This document shows, in pieces, positions 35,230 to 45,166 of a stretch of 64,000 nucleotides of DNA. The stretch lies in assembly GCA_003545705.1 (NCBI GenBank), contig QVLQ01000023.1:62001-126000 (forward strand), written 5' to 3'. The translations under genes and the position numbers were made by a program. The DNA comes from Acidomyces sp. 'richmondensis' (Eukaryota; Ascomycota; Dothideomycetes; Mycosphaerellales; Teratosphaeriaceae). A model generated the notes under the pieces. The model made no database searches and was not told the origin of the DNA. It was given only the letters and a program-made list of their open reading frames with translations. How positions within the stretch are numbered: position 1 is the stretch's first letter; the number at the start of each line of letters is the position of its first letter.

Positions 35230-35321
35230 GTTTAGTCGGGGACCTGTACACGCTGCGAGATACCTGGTTGAGGTATCCTGTATCAGTATGCCCTAAGGTC
35301 ACCTATGCTGTAGGAGTAGTG

Positions 35322-35840
35322 CTATGTCTCTCGCGGTTTGCCTGCTAGGAACATAACACTGTACAGTACCTTTTCTCGCTCGCTCGAGTAGGTATATCCC
35401 AACAGAGCAAAGACTAGCTCCAATGTCCGGATAAAATCGCGGGCTTCCCTTAGAGTCCTTCCGCGAAAAAGCTCTAGCTCCTTGAGCTTCATCAGTCCTG
35501 CACGACTAGTCGACCTGTGCAGTGAGCATGCGCTACGCGAGAGACTTGTGCCTCTAGTGCTCGTAACGTCTTCTGAGTAGTCCGGCTCCTTGGTGCCTCC
35601 GTGCGTGCGGCTAGCGCGTCGCCGCCGTCGTACCTTAGCTAGGCGTTCCTCCAGTTCCTCGATTTCTAGCTGCTGTGCTAGTGCTTCGCGTTTTTGTCGA
35701 AGGCGCTTCGCTTGCTTCTCCTCGGACTCCGAGCCAATATCGGGCAAGCGTTCAATAGTAGGTACTACTAATAGTTCGCTCTCGACTCGCGTACTAAGCG
35801 CTTGTAGTTTGCTACCGCAGGTTTGTGTTGTAGTGTCCAT
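35322..35840 (-). pseudogene. LTR-retrotransposon gag, N-terminal fragment
   Basis: Start MDTTTQTCGSKLQALSTRVE at 35840, 43 nt inside repeat U4. A Glu/Arg/Leu coiled coil follows (KRLRQKREALAQQLEIEELE), then the Gag core beginning LELFRGRTLREARDFIRTLE ... REKVLYSVMFLAGKPRET. It stops at TAG where a Trp is usual and is then cut by repeat U3. Codon usage is balanced and little mutated, unlike the hAT element alongside. Confidence 0.8.
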
Positions 35841-35882
35841 TGGGCCTGTACAGGTTGCGAATAAGGGGGGAGTAATCAGAAC

Positions 35883-36084
35883 TGATACAGGATACCTCAA
35901 CCAGGTATCTCGCAGCGTGTACAGGTCCCCGACTAAACAGTCAGTACAAGGTAGAACTGATTACTGCTTTCTGTGAGTCGCATGCGCTGCGAAAGAGTAA
36001 TCAGTGCGCTAAGCCACCGAGACCGGCGCACGTGATCCCCTTTTGGGGACTATCCACGAGGGTCCCACAACACCTCCTGTAACA
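35883..36084 (-). repeat. LTR-like repeat U4 (5' LTR of the gag fragment)
   Basis: 202 bp, from TGATACAGGATACC to CTCCTGTAACA on the plus strand. On the minus strand it precedes the gag start, which fixes the orientation of the family. It lies inverted relative to U3, so the gag fragment has facing LTRs. Confidence 0.85.
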
Positions 36085-36416
36085 CTGATGCTGAATCTCT
36101 TCTACAGGCTTGTAAGCAGCGTAAAAAAGGGAAGAGGATAGCCTTGAAAGGTAAATTTGTGTTTAGCACTCAAGAAGTACTCGATATTGCGAAGCAGGCT
36201 GAGCTTAAAGCAGCCCAGAAGAAGCCAAAGAAGAAGGTGAAAGAGCGAGCTAAGGCCACAATAATTGATAATAATAAAGAAGAGGATATCGAAATTGTAT
36301 TTAGCGATTCTGATAGCGACTGCATCGTTGTGGCGGCTACAAGGTCGTCTTGAAGCAGATGAGATGGAATTTCGTGGCTCGCTTGGTGAGGTGGCTCGTT
36401 TGACCGTCGATTACGT
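36085..36416 (+). pseudogene. 3' end of a Fot1/pogo-like transposon
   Basis: Open frame 36087-36353 encodes the transposase C-terminus (KGKFVFSTQEVLDIAKQAE, a basic Lys-rich stretch, and DSDCIVVAATRSS). It parallels DCIVVA at the end of the elements at 37284 and 45776. The 3' terminus ATTACGT abuts TA (36417-36418) and resembles their inverted repeats (GTGCCACCT/GAGCCACCT core). The 5' part is missing at repeat U4. Confidence 0.78.
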
Positions 36417-36448
36417 TATATAATTAGTAACGGCTACTAGTACTTATT

Positions 36449-37101
36449 AAAGCCGTTATCTTTTCTACCCTAGCTCTTATTAGAATGCTAACAGAACCGA
36501 TCTCAGTTTTATCAGATTAGTTAGCATCCTAGTAGAAAATAGAGAAAGTTAAAAAGCTACGATTAGAAGGGTAAAGACTCGCTAATAAAAAGGAGCAATA
36601 TAAGCGCTCCTTAAAGAGTAGAATAGATCGTGCTCGTTACAACTCTCTTACTCTTATAGATTAAGATACAGCAAAGATTAAAGGCTGGAATAGAGACAAA
36701 GCCAAAATTGAAAATATGCAAATTGCTCCTATTATTACTCTTCAACTATAGGCTAAAGCTATATTCCTTAGAGGTAAATGTATCGGACTTATAGAAGCTT
36801 AGAAAAGATCAGTAAGTAATATTATAGAAAGTATAAAGGTTAAAGAAATAATAAAGGTAGTATTAGAAATTTTTAGCTATAATCAGTATATACTAGTCAG
36901 AACTAATAAGGAGACTGCTAAGCCTTTAGCAAAAAGGGAAAATAGCAAACATTAGCAGCTAGCTATTATAGAGACTACTCTAGATATCAACAAATACAAT
37001 TAGAAACTTTAAATAAAAATTATAAAGTCAATTAGTAGAGTAATAGAAGATATAGCAGATAAACAGTAGATCGGTACCTGTTCTACTAAGGGGGTATATT
37101 A
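36449..37101 (+). pseudogene. Degraded ORF of unknown family
   Basis: AT-rich sequence with a long plus-strand frame from about 36545 (KVKKLRLEG) to the TAA at 37101. It is interrupted only by TAG/TAA codons of the RIP type. The reading is Lys/Ile/Arg-rich and helical (for example LANKKEQYKRSLKSRIDRAR) with no motif I recognise. It resembles the accessory or N-terminal segment of an old transposon protein. Nothing else is seen up to 37281. Confidence 0.35.
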
Positions 37102-37283
37102 ATAAAGCAGTTATTCTTCATTCAGCACTAGTCCACTTTTGTCAATGTAATTTTAACCCTTATAAGCTCAGGGGTATTCAGACGATTGTATAAATCGTCC
37201 ATATTAAATACTTTACAATACATGCAATTCATCATCAATAATCTGCCCCCTCTAGTTGATTGACATTATTATTATTATATATA

Positions 37284-39129
37284 ACGTAATTCATGGTGAA
37301 CCGTGCCACCTGGGGAAGCGTGCCACGAACCTTCCGTCTTTGATTTTCAGATTACTCTACTACCCGCAACAACAATACAGTCAGACTCAGATTCACTAGA
37401 CACGCTTTCAAGTTTGTTCTCTTTGTCCTCGTTAACTGCTAGTACTGTTGCTTTCTTCTGCGACCGGCTATACAGCTTCCCCTTCGTCTTTGGCTCTTCA
37501 GCTTAACGGGCAATCTCAAGGATTTCAGATGTTGTAAATACAAACTTCCCTTATAAGGCAACTCGTTTGCCCGTTTTCCGTTTCTTTCGGGTCTGAAGAA
37601 GTTCTTGCTGATCTAACAGCCGCTTTCGTAGTATTGCAAGCTCACTTTGGGCGGCCTTAAGTGCGCGGATAGTGCGCTCGATATATCTCCTCGTCGGGCT
37701 TACAATAGTGCCACCCTTCCGTAGCTCAGAATAGAGGACTGCATTTACCTCTCGTAGCTCTGTACCCGTTGGCGGAGAACTGTCTAAAAGGGAGGTGTCC
37801 AGACTCATAGGTTAGCCGGATGTCCGTAGTGCCTTAGGTTCTGGCGTAGAAGATATAGCTAGCTTCTCAAGCATAACAATTGGGCTTAAGGGATGTAATC
37901 TAGTAGCTCGCTATCTACTAAGAATGTTAGCTTTCGTAAAGGCCCTTTGTCTTGCACGAATATACATTGAGGTCTACTCCGTCCGTAGGATCCGTCTAGA
38001 ATTAAGACGTGCCGCAACATCGGTCTCATTTGCTAAAGCACGCTTTAGTGGTTAGAATATGCTTACGTTAAGCGGCTAGAGTATATGTAAGGTGTAGGGT
38101 AGAAGGATAAGCAGATCGATTGTATGCTCTATACAGAAAGCGATCGCATTTGCCGTAATGTAGCTACTATAGCCGTCTATGATCAAAAGTCTCCTTAAGT
38201 ATAGTTCCTTTAGTCGAGTCGTCGGTTTAAAAACAGTAGTTAACTACTCGTAGCTATAACTGTTAGATGTCTAACCACTTGTGCTCGTCGAAAATCTCCA
38301 CTTACTCGGTGTTTCTAGTAGTATCTATACTGTATTGGTATACATTGCCTTAAATATCAGCAGCGGTAGTAGAGCTACCCTAGAAGCACTTATACATTCG
38401 ATAGTAGTAATCTATTCCTAACGGCTATTGATCACCTTCCAGCTAGTATTCTCCCGAACGTTTATAAGCACCCTTGTTGTCTATAAGTCTCCGACTGCAA
38501 AACCTGACTTATCTATATTGTATTACCGGTCCGGAGGATACTAATGCTGAAGGTGAAGCTTAGTTACAGCTTCGAACCATATCTTCGCGGTCGCTACGTT
38601 TGTTGCCTTATATCTTAGCCTATCTATCCTACGTGCCTATACACCTTGTATCTCAGTATGACGCCGACGAAAGCGTAGGAGCTAGTCGGAGCCGATTGGT
38701 CGGAGCGTTTGGTTGGAGGTTGAGGAAAGCTTTAGTCGACTATGTCGAATTTCCTCGGCCATCTCGCGCACTAAGGCGGGCGAAGCAGGGAACCCTGTGT
38801 TCGTAAGATGTGTAATCCATCGTACAAGAGTCCTCTCTTCTGGTTTCGAGAGGATCTGCATTGGTTCATGGGCTTGAGAGCGCGAAAGGCGGCCACGGAG
38901 GCAATGGCGGAGGGTTTCTCGATTGACCGAAAACGCGTGGGCACACGCCCGGATGGAGCGATGCTGCCCTGTACTGAAGGCCTCTTTTGCTTCTAGCAAT
39001 CGAGAATCAGATGACGCGCTCAGAACGCGTGTTGGCACGTTCATGTGTATGTATAGAAGAAGGATGTCTGGAAAGTGGAGGGGTTCATGGCACGCTTCCC
39101 CAGGTGGCACGGTTCACCATGAATTACGT
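37284..39129 (-). mobile_element. Fot1-like DNA transposon copy 1, 1846 bp
   Basis: Inverted terminal repeats of about 42 bp starting ACGTAATTCATGGTGAACCG. TA flanks it at 37282-37283 and 39130-39131, the target duplication of Tc1/mariner elements. A second copy of identical length is at 45776-47621. Confidence 0.95.
37347..39044 (-). pseudogene. Fot1-like transposase, copy 1
   Basis: Single frame of 565 codons without indels. Start MNVPTRVLSA at 39044; open to 38682 and again over 37808-37551. The N-terminus carries a Psq/CENP-B-type helix-turn-helix (HRSIRACAHAFSVNRETLRH and LSKPEERTLVRWI), which binds the terminal repeats. The middle holds the DDE domain around 38150 (the region homologous to positions 1-92). 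The C-terminus is Lys-rich, ending DCIVVAGSRVI. TAG/TAA codons break the middle third. Confidence 0.88.
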
Positions 39130-39131
39130 TA

Positions 39132-39271
39132 CCCTTCTTAAACTCCAGAGCAATCTATTTTCCAATGTCCTAGTCTGATTTCCAATTGAATTTCAATCAA
39201 TTTGTCAAGGTACTTCTATACCTTTTAACACTGCATAGCCACCGTTGGGTGGCTGGGACAGCCTATGAATA

Positions 39272-39328
<57 letters not shown>

Positions 39329-39330
39329 GC
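39132..39330 (+). repeat. (AATC)n tract and possible LINE 3' tail
   Basis: About 140 bp of unique sequence ends in CACCGTTGGGTGGCTGGGAC and then ATAAATCAATC repeated (39269-39328). Tad-like LINEs in this window end in the same tetranucleotide. This could therefore be the 3' end of a heavily truncated LINE, or just a microsatellite. Confidence 0.5.
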
Positions 39331-39542
39331 GTGGCTCACCTCGAAGATGTGTGCGCGCGGTCGAGGGTGCGCGCGCGCAAGGAATATAACTTCTTTTAGG
39401 CTCCATTTGGCGACAAGAGCGGATGAACATGTATTGGCGTGCTTGCTTGCGATTTAAAAATTGTTGCTTTTACAACTGCCTTTGCCAGACCCTTCCATAT
39501 TGTGCATCAGCTTGTCTCAATTTGATTTCATCTTGCTCTCAA
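39331..39542 (+). promoter_or_regulatory. Upstream region of UstYa-like gene 1
   Basis: Contains TGCGCGCGCGCAAGG at 39368-39382, identical to 41945-41959 between the UstYa-like gene 2 and the small peptide gene. The ATG is 160 bp downstream. No clear TATA box is seen. Confidence 0.4.
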
Positions 39543-40593
39543 ATGAATTCTGCAATTGAAGACAACGTATTCAGTGCTTTGCCGCCGCGCAAGATGATCG
39601 CCTGGCCAAAACTGTGGCCTATACGACTACATAAACTTCGATACTCAGCTCTAGGCAGCGATCCAGATGCAGAGGTCGAAAAGCAGAATTGGTGGCAATC
39701 GCCATCGGTATTGACCCAGCATGTTACAGTCTGGCGGCGATACGGAGACATTGTGCTTCGTGGCGTGTGCGCATTGATGTTTATGACGGGCGCCGTTATG
39801 CTCACTCGAGCCAGAGCATTTTCAGAACAAGCATGCGCAGCTCGCATAAGCACTTGGTGTAAGCTTCTCGGGCGGCATGTTTGCGCGTCGTTTGGGGGAC
39901 AACTTGCTGATCGGCATCTTCACGGTCTCAGCGCCGCTCGCCAGTGCTGTCGAGTTTGAAGAATACAATTTTGAAAATTACTTTTCACACAAGACTCAAT
40001 ATCGTGGGCCGCCGACTCCTGAACTCGAAATGGCCTGGGCCCGTCTATTCAATTGTATGTTTGATTTCCATGCATAGTCTCGACCCTCGCTTCTCGAAAG
40101 ATCATTGACCTCCACAGTTCCTAGTATAAGTATTGCGGATGCGGATCTACCGCGTATTGACCGTCTTCCTGATGAGACACGATACCTTCGTGCACAAACC
40201 CCAGAACTCGGGCATGGGTTTCTTGCTGGCATAGAAGTATTTCACCACCTGCACTGCCTCAACACGATTCGACAGTATACATGGCTTGACTACTATGATG
40301 AGCTGCCGGAAGGTTTCCTTAGGGAAAATCCGGTTCTAAATCGTATGCACGTCGACCACTGCATCGAAACTCTTCGGCTCTCGTTGCAATGCAGTGCGGA
40401 CATCACGCCTTACTTGGTCCTCCGCGCAGACAACAGCACCCTCGGAGCCCGAGCAGATTTTGATGCCTTCCATAAGTGCAAGAAATTCGATCGCCTTGTC
40501 GATTGGATGGATACGCACGCAGCGGTACAGCGCACTCCAAAGCCAGATCCACTTTTGAAGATGCATAGTATAAGAACAACATCAGATCCTTAA
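39543..40593 (+). CDS. UstYa/DUF3328-family oxidase-like protein 1
   Basis: Three exons: 39543-39858, 39932-40054, 40118-40593. The introns are 73 and 63 nt (GTAAGC...CTCAG, GTATGT...CACAG), both phase 1, giving 304 aa. A single N-terminal membrane helix lies around residues 70-90 (VLRGVCALMFMTGAVML). The family hallmark WSPLASAVEFEE and YRGPPTPELE segment appears only after splicing. The two conserved histidine/cysteine motifs are HHLHC and HVDHC, which in UstYa-type proteins are proposed to bind metal for oxidative C-H functionalisation or cyclisation of peptides. The family acts in fungal RiPP (ustiloxin, phomopsin, cyclochlorotine) pathways. The frame is intact. The neighbouring gene of the same family is convergent, 210 bp away. 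Substrate unknown. Confidence 0.87.
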
Positions 40594-40803
40594 TCTGCTA
40601 CACTTCACTATGCCTGAATTGAATTGATACTTCCGATCTACAAAGCTGAAGTTCTTGTGTCACTTGTGACTCGCGAATTTGGCCTTTCCAATTTATCGAG
40701 AAATGTTGCATGAGACACTGTTGTGAAATATATAGGGGACCAATAATGCTGCCTTAAAGGCGGCGTCGCCTTTTGGTTCTCAACAGACACAAATCGAAAG
40801 CAT

Positions 40804-41848
40804 CTAATCGCGGCTCTTCTTGTCATTGAGGTCTGTTCCTGGCGCAAATGCTATTTCTACGCCATTTTCCTTTACCCAATCTACGATCTTGTCGAAGTTG
40901 CGACATTTGTGATGTACGCTGAAGTCTGCCGTCCTACCAACGGCGCGGTGTTCGTCATATTCAATCAATACCGGCGTAATGTCCCCGTAGCACATCAGAT
41001 CTAATCTAAGCGCTTCGAAGCAATGGTCAACATGCATGCGGCCCCCTACCGGATCCTCAAAATCCCAGGGATAAATTATAGAATCATCATTCCGGTCGTA
41101 ATTGCCCAAAAGAAACCATGTATACTGTCGAATCATGTTCTGTTAACTTGTCAACAACCTTTTCGCCAGCTTGAGAGACACAGGCAAACCGACCAGACAA
41201 TGGAGCTGATGAAATACCTCCACGATAGATCCATAGGTTGGGTTGGAAGGGTCACTGTCCACAATTTGAATATGCTCACCGCCTTGATGCGTCTTGTTAA
41301 GAGCGGCAATGCCGGCATCAGACACTGGCATGCCGGGATCTTTGCCACGCTATCAGTCAGCGGCAAGCAAACTATATGCATCACAGGATTCACATGACTC
41401 ACAATGCCACAACTCCTCCCATGCTTGCTCTCTTTCTGGCGTTGGTGGGCCTCGATAGATTGACGAGTGGTTAAAATTATTTGTTAGATCCCCCTCCCAA
41501 AACTCTACAGCGTCCCACATGGATGCTGTCCAATGTTAAGGGCTGACGCTACGAGCGAAGGGAGGAGATGAACTCACACCATGGAGAGAGGCGCTTCGCA
41601 CATTCCAAGTCCGACGGAGCATGTGTAAATGTCGCTATCAGCAACAGTATCGACAGCAGCAGCATCAACACCGACAGACAAAACAGCAAGATGACTCTGC
41701 GGCATATTGAGGGAGGTTTCAAAGGAAGATCTCCGTCAACAGGTACTTCTTCAGGGAGGCGATGATAGATTGGCGATGCTTTGGTTCCACCCAGCTGGAT
41801 CATTGGAGAACAAGCCAGCATCCTGGCGGTTGGTGAGCAGCGGTCCAA
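40804..41848 (-). CDS. UstYa/DUF3328-family oxidase-like protein 2
   Basis: Four exons on the minus strand: 41848-41578, 41525-41403, 41339-41194, 41139-40804. Introns are 52, 63 and 54 nt; the total is about 291 aa. The N-terminus has SPIYHRLPEEVP and a strong membrane helix (VILLFCLSVLMLLLSILLLI). It then has AVEFWEGDLTNNF, IYRGPPTPERE, HQLHC joined across intron 3 to NMIRQYTW, and HVDHC. Exon 2 (123 nt) and intron 2 (63 nt) match those of gene 1 in size, supporting common descent. Gene 1 lacks the third intron, whose donor here is the less usual GTCGGT. An in-frame start 15 codons later (MIQLGG) is also possible. The two motif pairs needed for activity in this family are intact. Confidence 0.85.
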
Positions 41849-42204
41849 TTCCAGGTATAGCCAGAGAACGGAATCTCTATCGCCTCAGCTGGAGCAGTGA
41901 TCGGCTAGCTGCCTCTTCATGACCCGGCCCCCTCCTTACGCTCTTGCGCGCGCGCAAGGTGGCGCGTATCTGCGAGCACCAAACACTCAATGCGGGCGCG
42001 CCCAATGGCCAGCCGCGGTTACATTTTGCATTTACTAGACCAACAAATTATGTAGCAGCAAGAGCGCGCCTTGTGCGCGGGTATCGCATAAGTTATAGCA
42101 ACGAGAATTGTCCAGGCATTCTAGATGCGATGCTCTGCTTAATTCGATTCTAAATCACAAGTTGCGTGAACCACTATCCACTCTATCGCTACTCAACGAT
42201 CACC
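41849..42204. promoter_or_regulatory. Divergent intergenic region with CG palindrome
   Basis: Lies between the starts of UstYa-like gene 2 (minus) and the small peptide gene (plus), so it probably holds both promoters. The 16-bp perfect palindrome CTTGCGCGCGCGCAAG is at 41943-41958; 15 of its bases plus one flanking G recur at 39368-39382. No ORF here is convincing. Confidence 0.5.
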
Positions 42205-42714
42205 ATGAAGTTTTCCACTACCTTCTTCAGCCTTATGGTAGCGACTGGAGCGGCTCTGGCTCTTCCTGTCGCCAACAGCGTTGATGTCCGCCTACAGCTG
42301 AGTAACAAAGATTTGAACGTTGAGCTAATAGCAGCCTTCTCTAGTCTATGATCACCCCGCGCCAGGCGTCATTGGCGGCCAATCCAGCTGAAGTTTTGGC
42401 CAAGAAGGATCTGGAGGTAAGTGCATGCAGTATACACAGTCCCTATTGTATACATTTATATGTACTGCAAAACCCGCCAAAGAGCTAAGAGATCCAAGAG
42501 ATGGGAGCCAAATACAGTAGAGGACGTTGCGCTTGGGCCACTGCGCTCCTCATTACTGGAATCAAGCTCTAACAACAGTCACTACTTGTAGTCCCGCAAC
42601 AGCAAAGCTCTCGCCGAAGACGCGATTATCATTATCCGCGTGACGTCGTCGGCATACGACGAGGATGTGGCTGCCGCCGACCCGGCAGAAGTTCTGGGCA
42701 TCAAGGCGGCTTAA
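42205..42714 (+). CDS. Small secreted peptide, possible RiPP-type precursor
   Basis: MKFSTTFFSLMVATGAALAL is a clear signal peptide in a good start context (CACCATGAAG). A model of exons 42205-42279, 42345-42416 and 42592-42714 gives 89 aa with no internal stop. Intron 2 has a strong GTAAGT donor, a CTAAC branch site and a TAG acceptor. Intron 1 uses a weak GTTGAT donor and is uncertain. Without it the frame ends after 48 aa. In the spliced model exons 2 and 3 each end with the same motif, AANPAEVL and AADPAEVL. No Kex2 Lys-Arg repeats are seen, which are usual in dikaritin precursors; there is one Lys-Lys. Its position beside two UstYa-like genes and a peptidase suggests a precursor, but a plain small secreted protein is equally possible. 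Confidence 0.5.
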
Positions 42715-43262
42715 GCACAAAAACCCAAGTTAACGACCAAACACAGGTTGATTGCGTCTGATCCAACAAGGATGGGGTTTCGTGTTTGAGAAGTTTGAAG
42801 ATCGCGATGTGCTACTTGCTATCAATGTACGCCGTAACCGGCTGGGTTAACCTTGGTTTATTTTGGTTGAATTAGTTTGACTTGAATCCCATTTATGGCC
42901 GCTCAGCGCTGCCTTAGTTCTAGCGTAAGCATACCACAGTCCTTACCTCGACCAAGGCTGACGGCCTTTCTTACCTCTTTTTTTCTCTGATACAGCCCCA
43001 GTGAGTTGTTCGCGATGTACTTCATAGAGTAGTCACGTGTATTCTCCAGGAGGTGTAGCGCACTCGACTCCGCGCAGTCGTCTCGCGCGCGCGCGCGCGC
43101 GCGCACAGCACGACTTTTTTTCTACGTAACAGTGGACATGCTCTGCCCTGCCAAGGTTTTCTGCGCTGCCTAACTGCATTCGCTCGCCTAAGCACATTTG
43201 TGTACATTTACTTACGTTAGACCACAGTTTGGGTCTGCATCGTCTCCTGGCTACCAACCATC
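42715..43262. promoter_or_regulatory. Intergenic region with (CG)n tract
   Basis: 3' flank of the peptide gene and upstream region of the peptidase gene. 43084-43104 is an uninterrupted alternating CG run about 160 bp before the peptidase ATG. No gene is recognised. Confidence 0.45.
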
Positions 43263-45166
43263 ATGATCAGTGACGGTCTGCTGCTTATATCTTTGGTGGT
43301 GAGAGTAGCGCAGGCTTTCCATATCTCTGCTCATGCCTCAGACGGCAAATTCAATTGGTCGTCTATTGATGCTCACCCAGCTCTGCGGTATCAACCTTGT
43401 TACGACGGATTTGAATGTACGAAACTGTCATTGCCGCTAGATTGGCATAATCCGCATAGCGTGGAGAACGTTTCGGTTGCCATCATCAAACTGCCAGCCG
43501 TTGTGCCTGAAAGTGATTCAAGCTATGGCGGGACCATTATCACCAACCCTGGAGGGCCGGGTGGCTCCGGCGTAGTCGATCTTCTCGTCCACGGTAAATA
43601 CCTCCAAGGTATTGTAGACGGAGACAAGCACTATGAGATTCTCTCGTTCGATCCGCGCGGCATATACCATAGCGCTCCGAAAATTGACTGCTTTGGCAGT
43701 CGTCTTGCCCGGCAGATATTCGCTTTTCAGCAGCGTGGGATTGGCGCGCTGGACAAGGAAGACAGGTGTGCCACCCGTCGCCATCGAGCTCTTGCTCAAG
43801 CTTTTGGCGAGATCTGCTCCCAGTCCGAGTCTGTCGACCAGCGAGAAATTGCTCATATGTCGACGGCGGTTGTCGCAAGAGATATGCTGGAGATAGTTCA
43901 TCAAGTCGAGCAGCACCAGCGGCAGAAAGATCCAGCACGTGGCAAGCAATTTTACGAAAAAGCAGCGGGCTTGCAGTATATAGGCTTTTCTTATGGAACG
44001 CAACTGGGAAATACATTCGCGTCCATGTTTCCGGACCGTGTCAAGGCTATGGTTTTGGACGGCGTAGTAGATTCCACCGACTATTCGAACGGAGTCAGTC
44101 GCAGTCGGAACTTTCACTTTCGAGCCTTGCTAACGAGAGACAGATGTGGACTAAGAACTTGTTCGACACCGAATCCGTTGTCCATGATTTTTATTCCACC
44201 TGTTTCAGCGCCGGGGCCAAATGCGCACTCAGATCGCCCGGCGATGCCGATGCTTACAGCATTCAAACCCGTGTCGAAGCATTGTTTCGCAACATGACCG
44301 ATCAGCCCAAAACATGGGTTCAGCACGGGTTGAGCGAGATTATTACGGCACAAGATATTCGTGGCCTGTTTACGATCCCCTTGTATATGCCAGTATCATG
44401 GTTTGAGCGCCTCTCTTCCGCTCTGGCCTCCGTTATTAAGGGCAATTATACAGTAGTCTTCCCGGATGTGCAAAGAGATGCTCCTCTGGCTCCAGAGCTT
44501 TGTCGCTCGGTTGAGAACGACGATCGCAAGGAGGAGTACGACTGGGGTTTCGAAGCCGCCTTGACATACATCTGTAACGATGGCGCAGACTTATCGCACG
44601 TATCCAACAACAACTTGCAAGACTACATCGCGAGTCTGCAAGATCTCTCGCCTACGCTTGGATCTTACTGGGCTCAATTCGGCCTGACTTGTTCAGGATG
44701 GAAGCTCCGACCGGCGTGGCGCTTCGCCGGGCCGTATGGTCGAAATGTCTCTGAGACTTATGAACGGCTCCGAACAAGTGCTGGTCGAGAAATACAACTG
44801 CCTCTAGCCGAGCATACCAGAAATGTGCACAGTGACAGTCCGGTGCTGTTTCTGTCCAGCAGGAGGGACCCAGTAACGCCGCTCCGTAATGCCCTCGCTA
44901 TGTCGCAGTTGCATCCTGGCTCCTCAGTAGTCATCCAAGAATCGGCGGGCCACTGCGCGATCTACTCTTCTCCTTCCACGTGCACAAAACGGATCGTCGA
45001 AGCCTATTTCGCGAACGGGACTATGCCGGAGAACGGAACATGCTGCGCACCAGACTGCCGCCCCTTCTCATCGAACGATCGATGCCAATCGTTTGAAAAA
45101 CAGTCTTTCGAGAATGTAGCCAAGGATAATTTCTTTCTTCAGCGTCAGTTACCTCTAATTCCTTAA
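43263..45166 (+). CDS. Secreted S33-family serine aminopeptidase-like hydrolase
   Basis: Exons 43263-44093 and 44144-45166 are joined across a 50-nt phase-0 intron (GTCAGT donor, GCTAAC branch, ACAG acceptor); 617 aa. The N-terminal signal peptide is MISDGLLLISLVVRVAQA. The alpha/beta-hydrolase fold shows TNPGGPGGSG (oxyanion loop), SFDPRG, the nucleophile in GFSYGTQLG, the acid in RRDPVTP and the histidine in ESAGHCAIYSS, so the catalytic triad is complete. The length and motif order fit fungal tripeptidyl/prolyl aminopeptidases of family S33 (TAP C-terminal type), secreted enzymes that trim peptide N-termini. The C-terminal tail is Cys-rich with an N-glycosylation sequon (NGT). The gene is intact. 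As a neighbour of a putative peptide precursor it could process it. Confidence 0.9.

Larger units (their letters stand above)
32258..35285 (+). repeat. LTR-like repeat U3, split by a hAT element
   Basis: 32258-32411 plus 35230-35285 together make one full copy of the 202-bp family (TGTTACAGG...CTGTATCA), with GTTTAGTC duplicated at the break. The flanks of the repeat itself (GGTTC and GTATG) do not match. Confidence 0.88.

Noticed and set aside
40735..40775. Small hairpin between the convergent UstYa-like genes as a terminator
   Set aside because: AAAGGCG-GCGT-CGCCTTT is a short stem; fungal polyadenylation does not rely on such hairpins, so no functional call is made.
43518..44353. Minus-strand frames over the peptidase gene
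   Set aside because: The plus strand encodes a complete hydrolase with catalytic triad; the antisense frames have no recognisable features.
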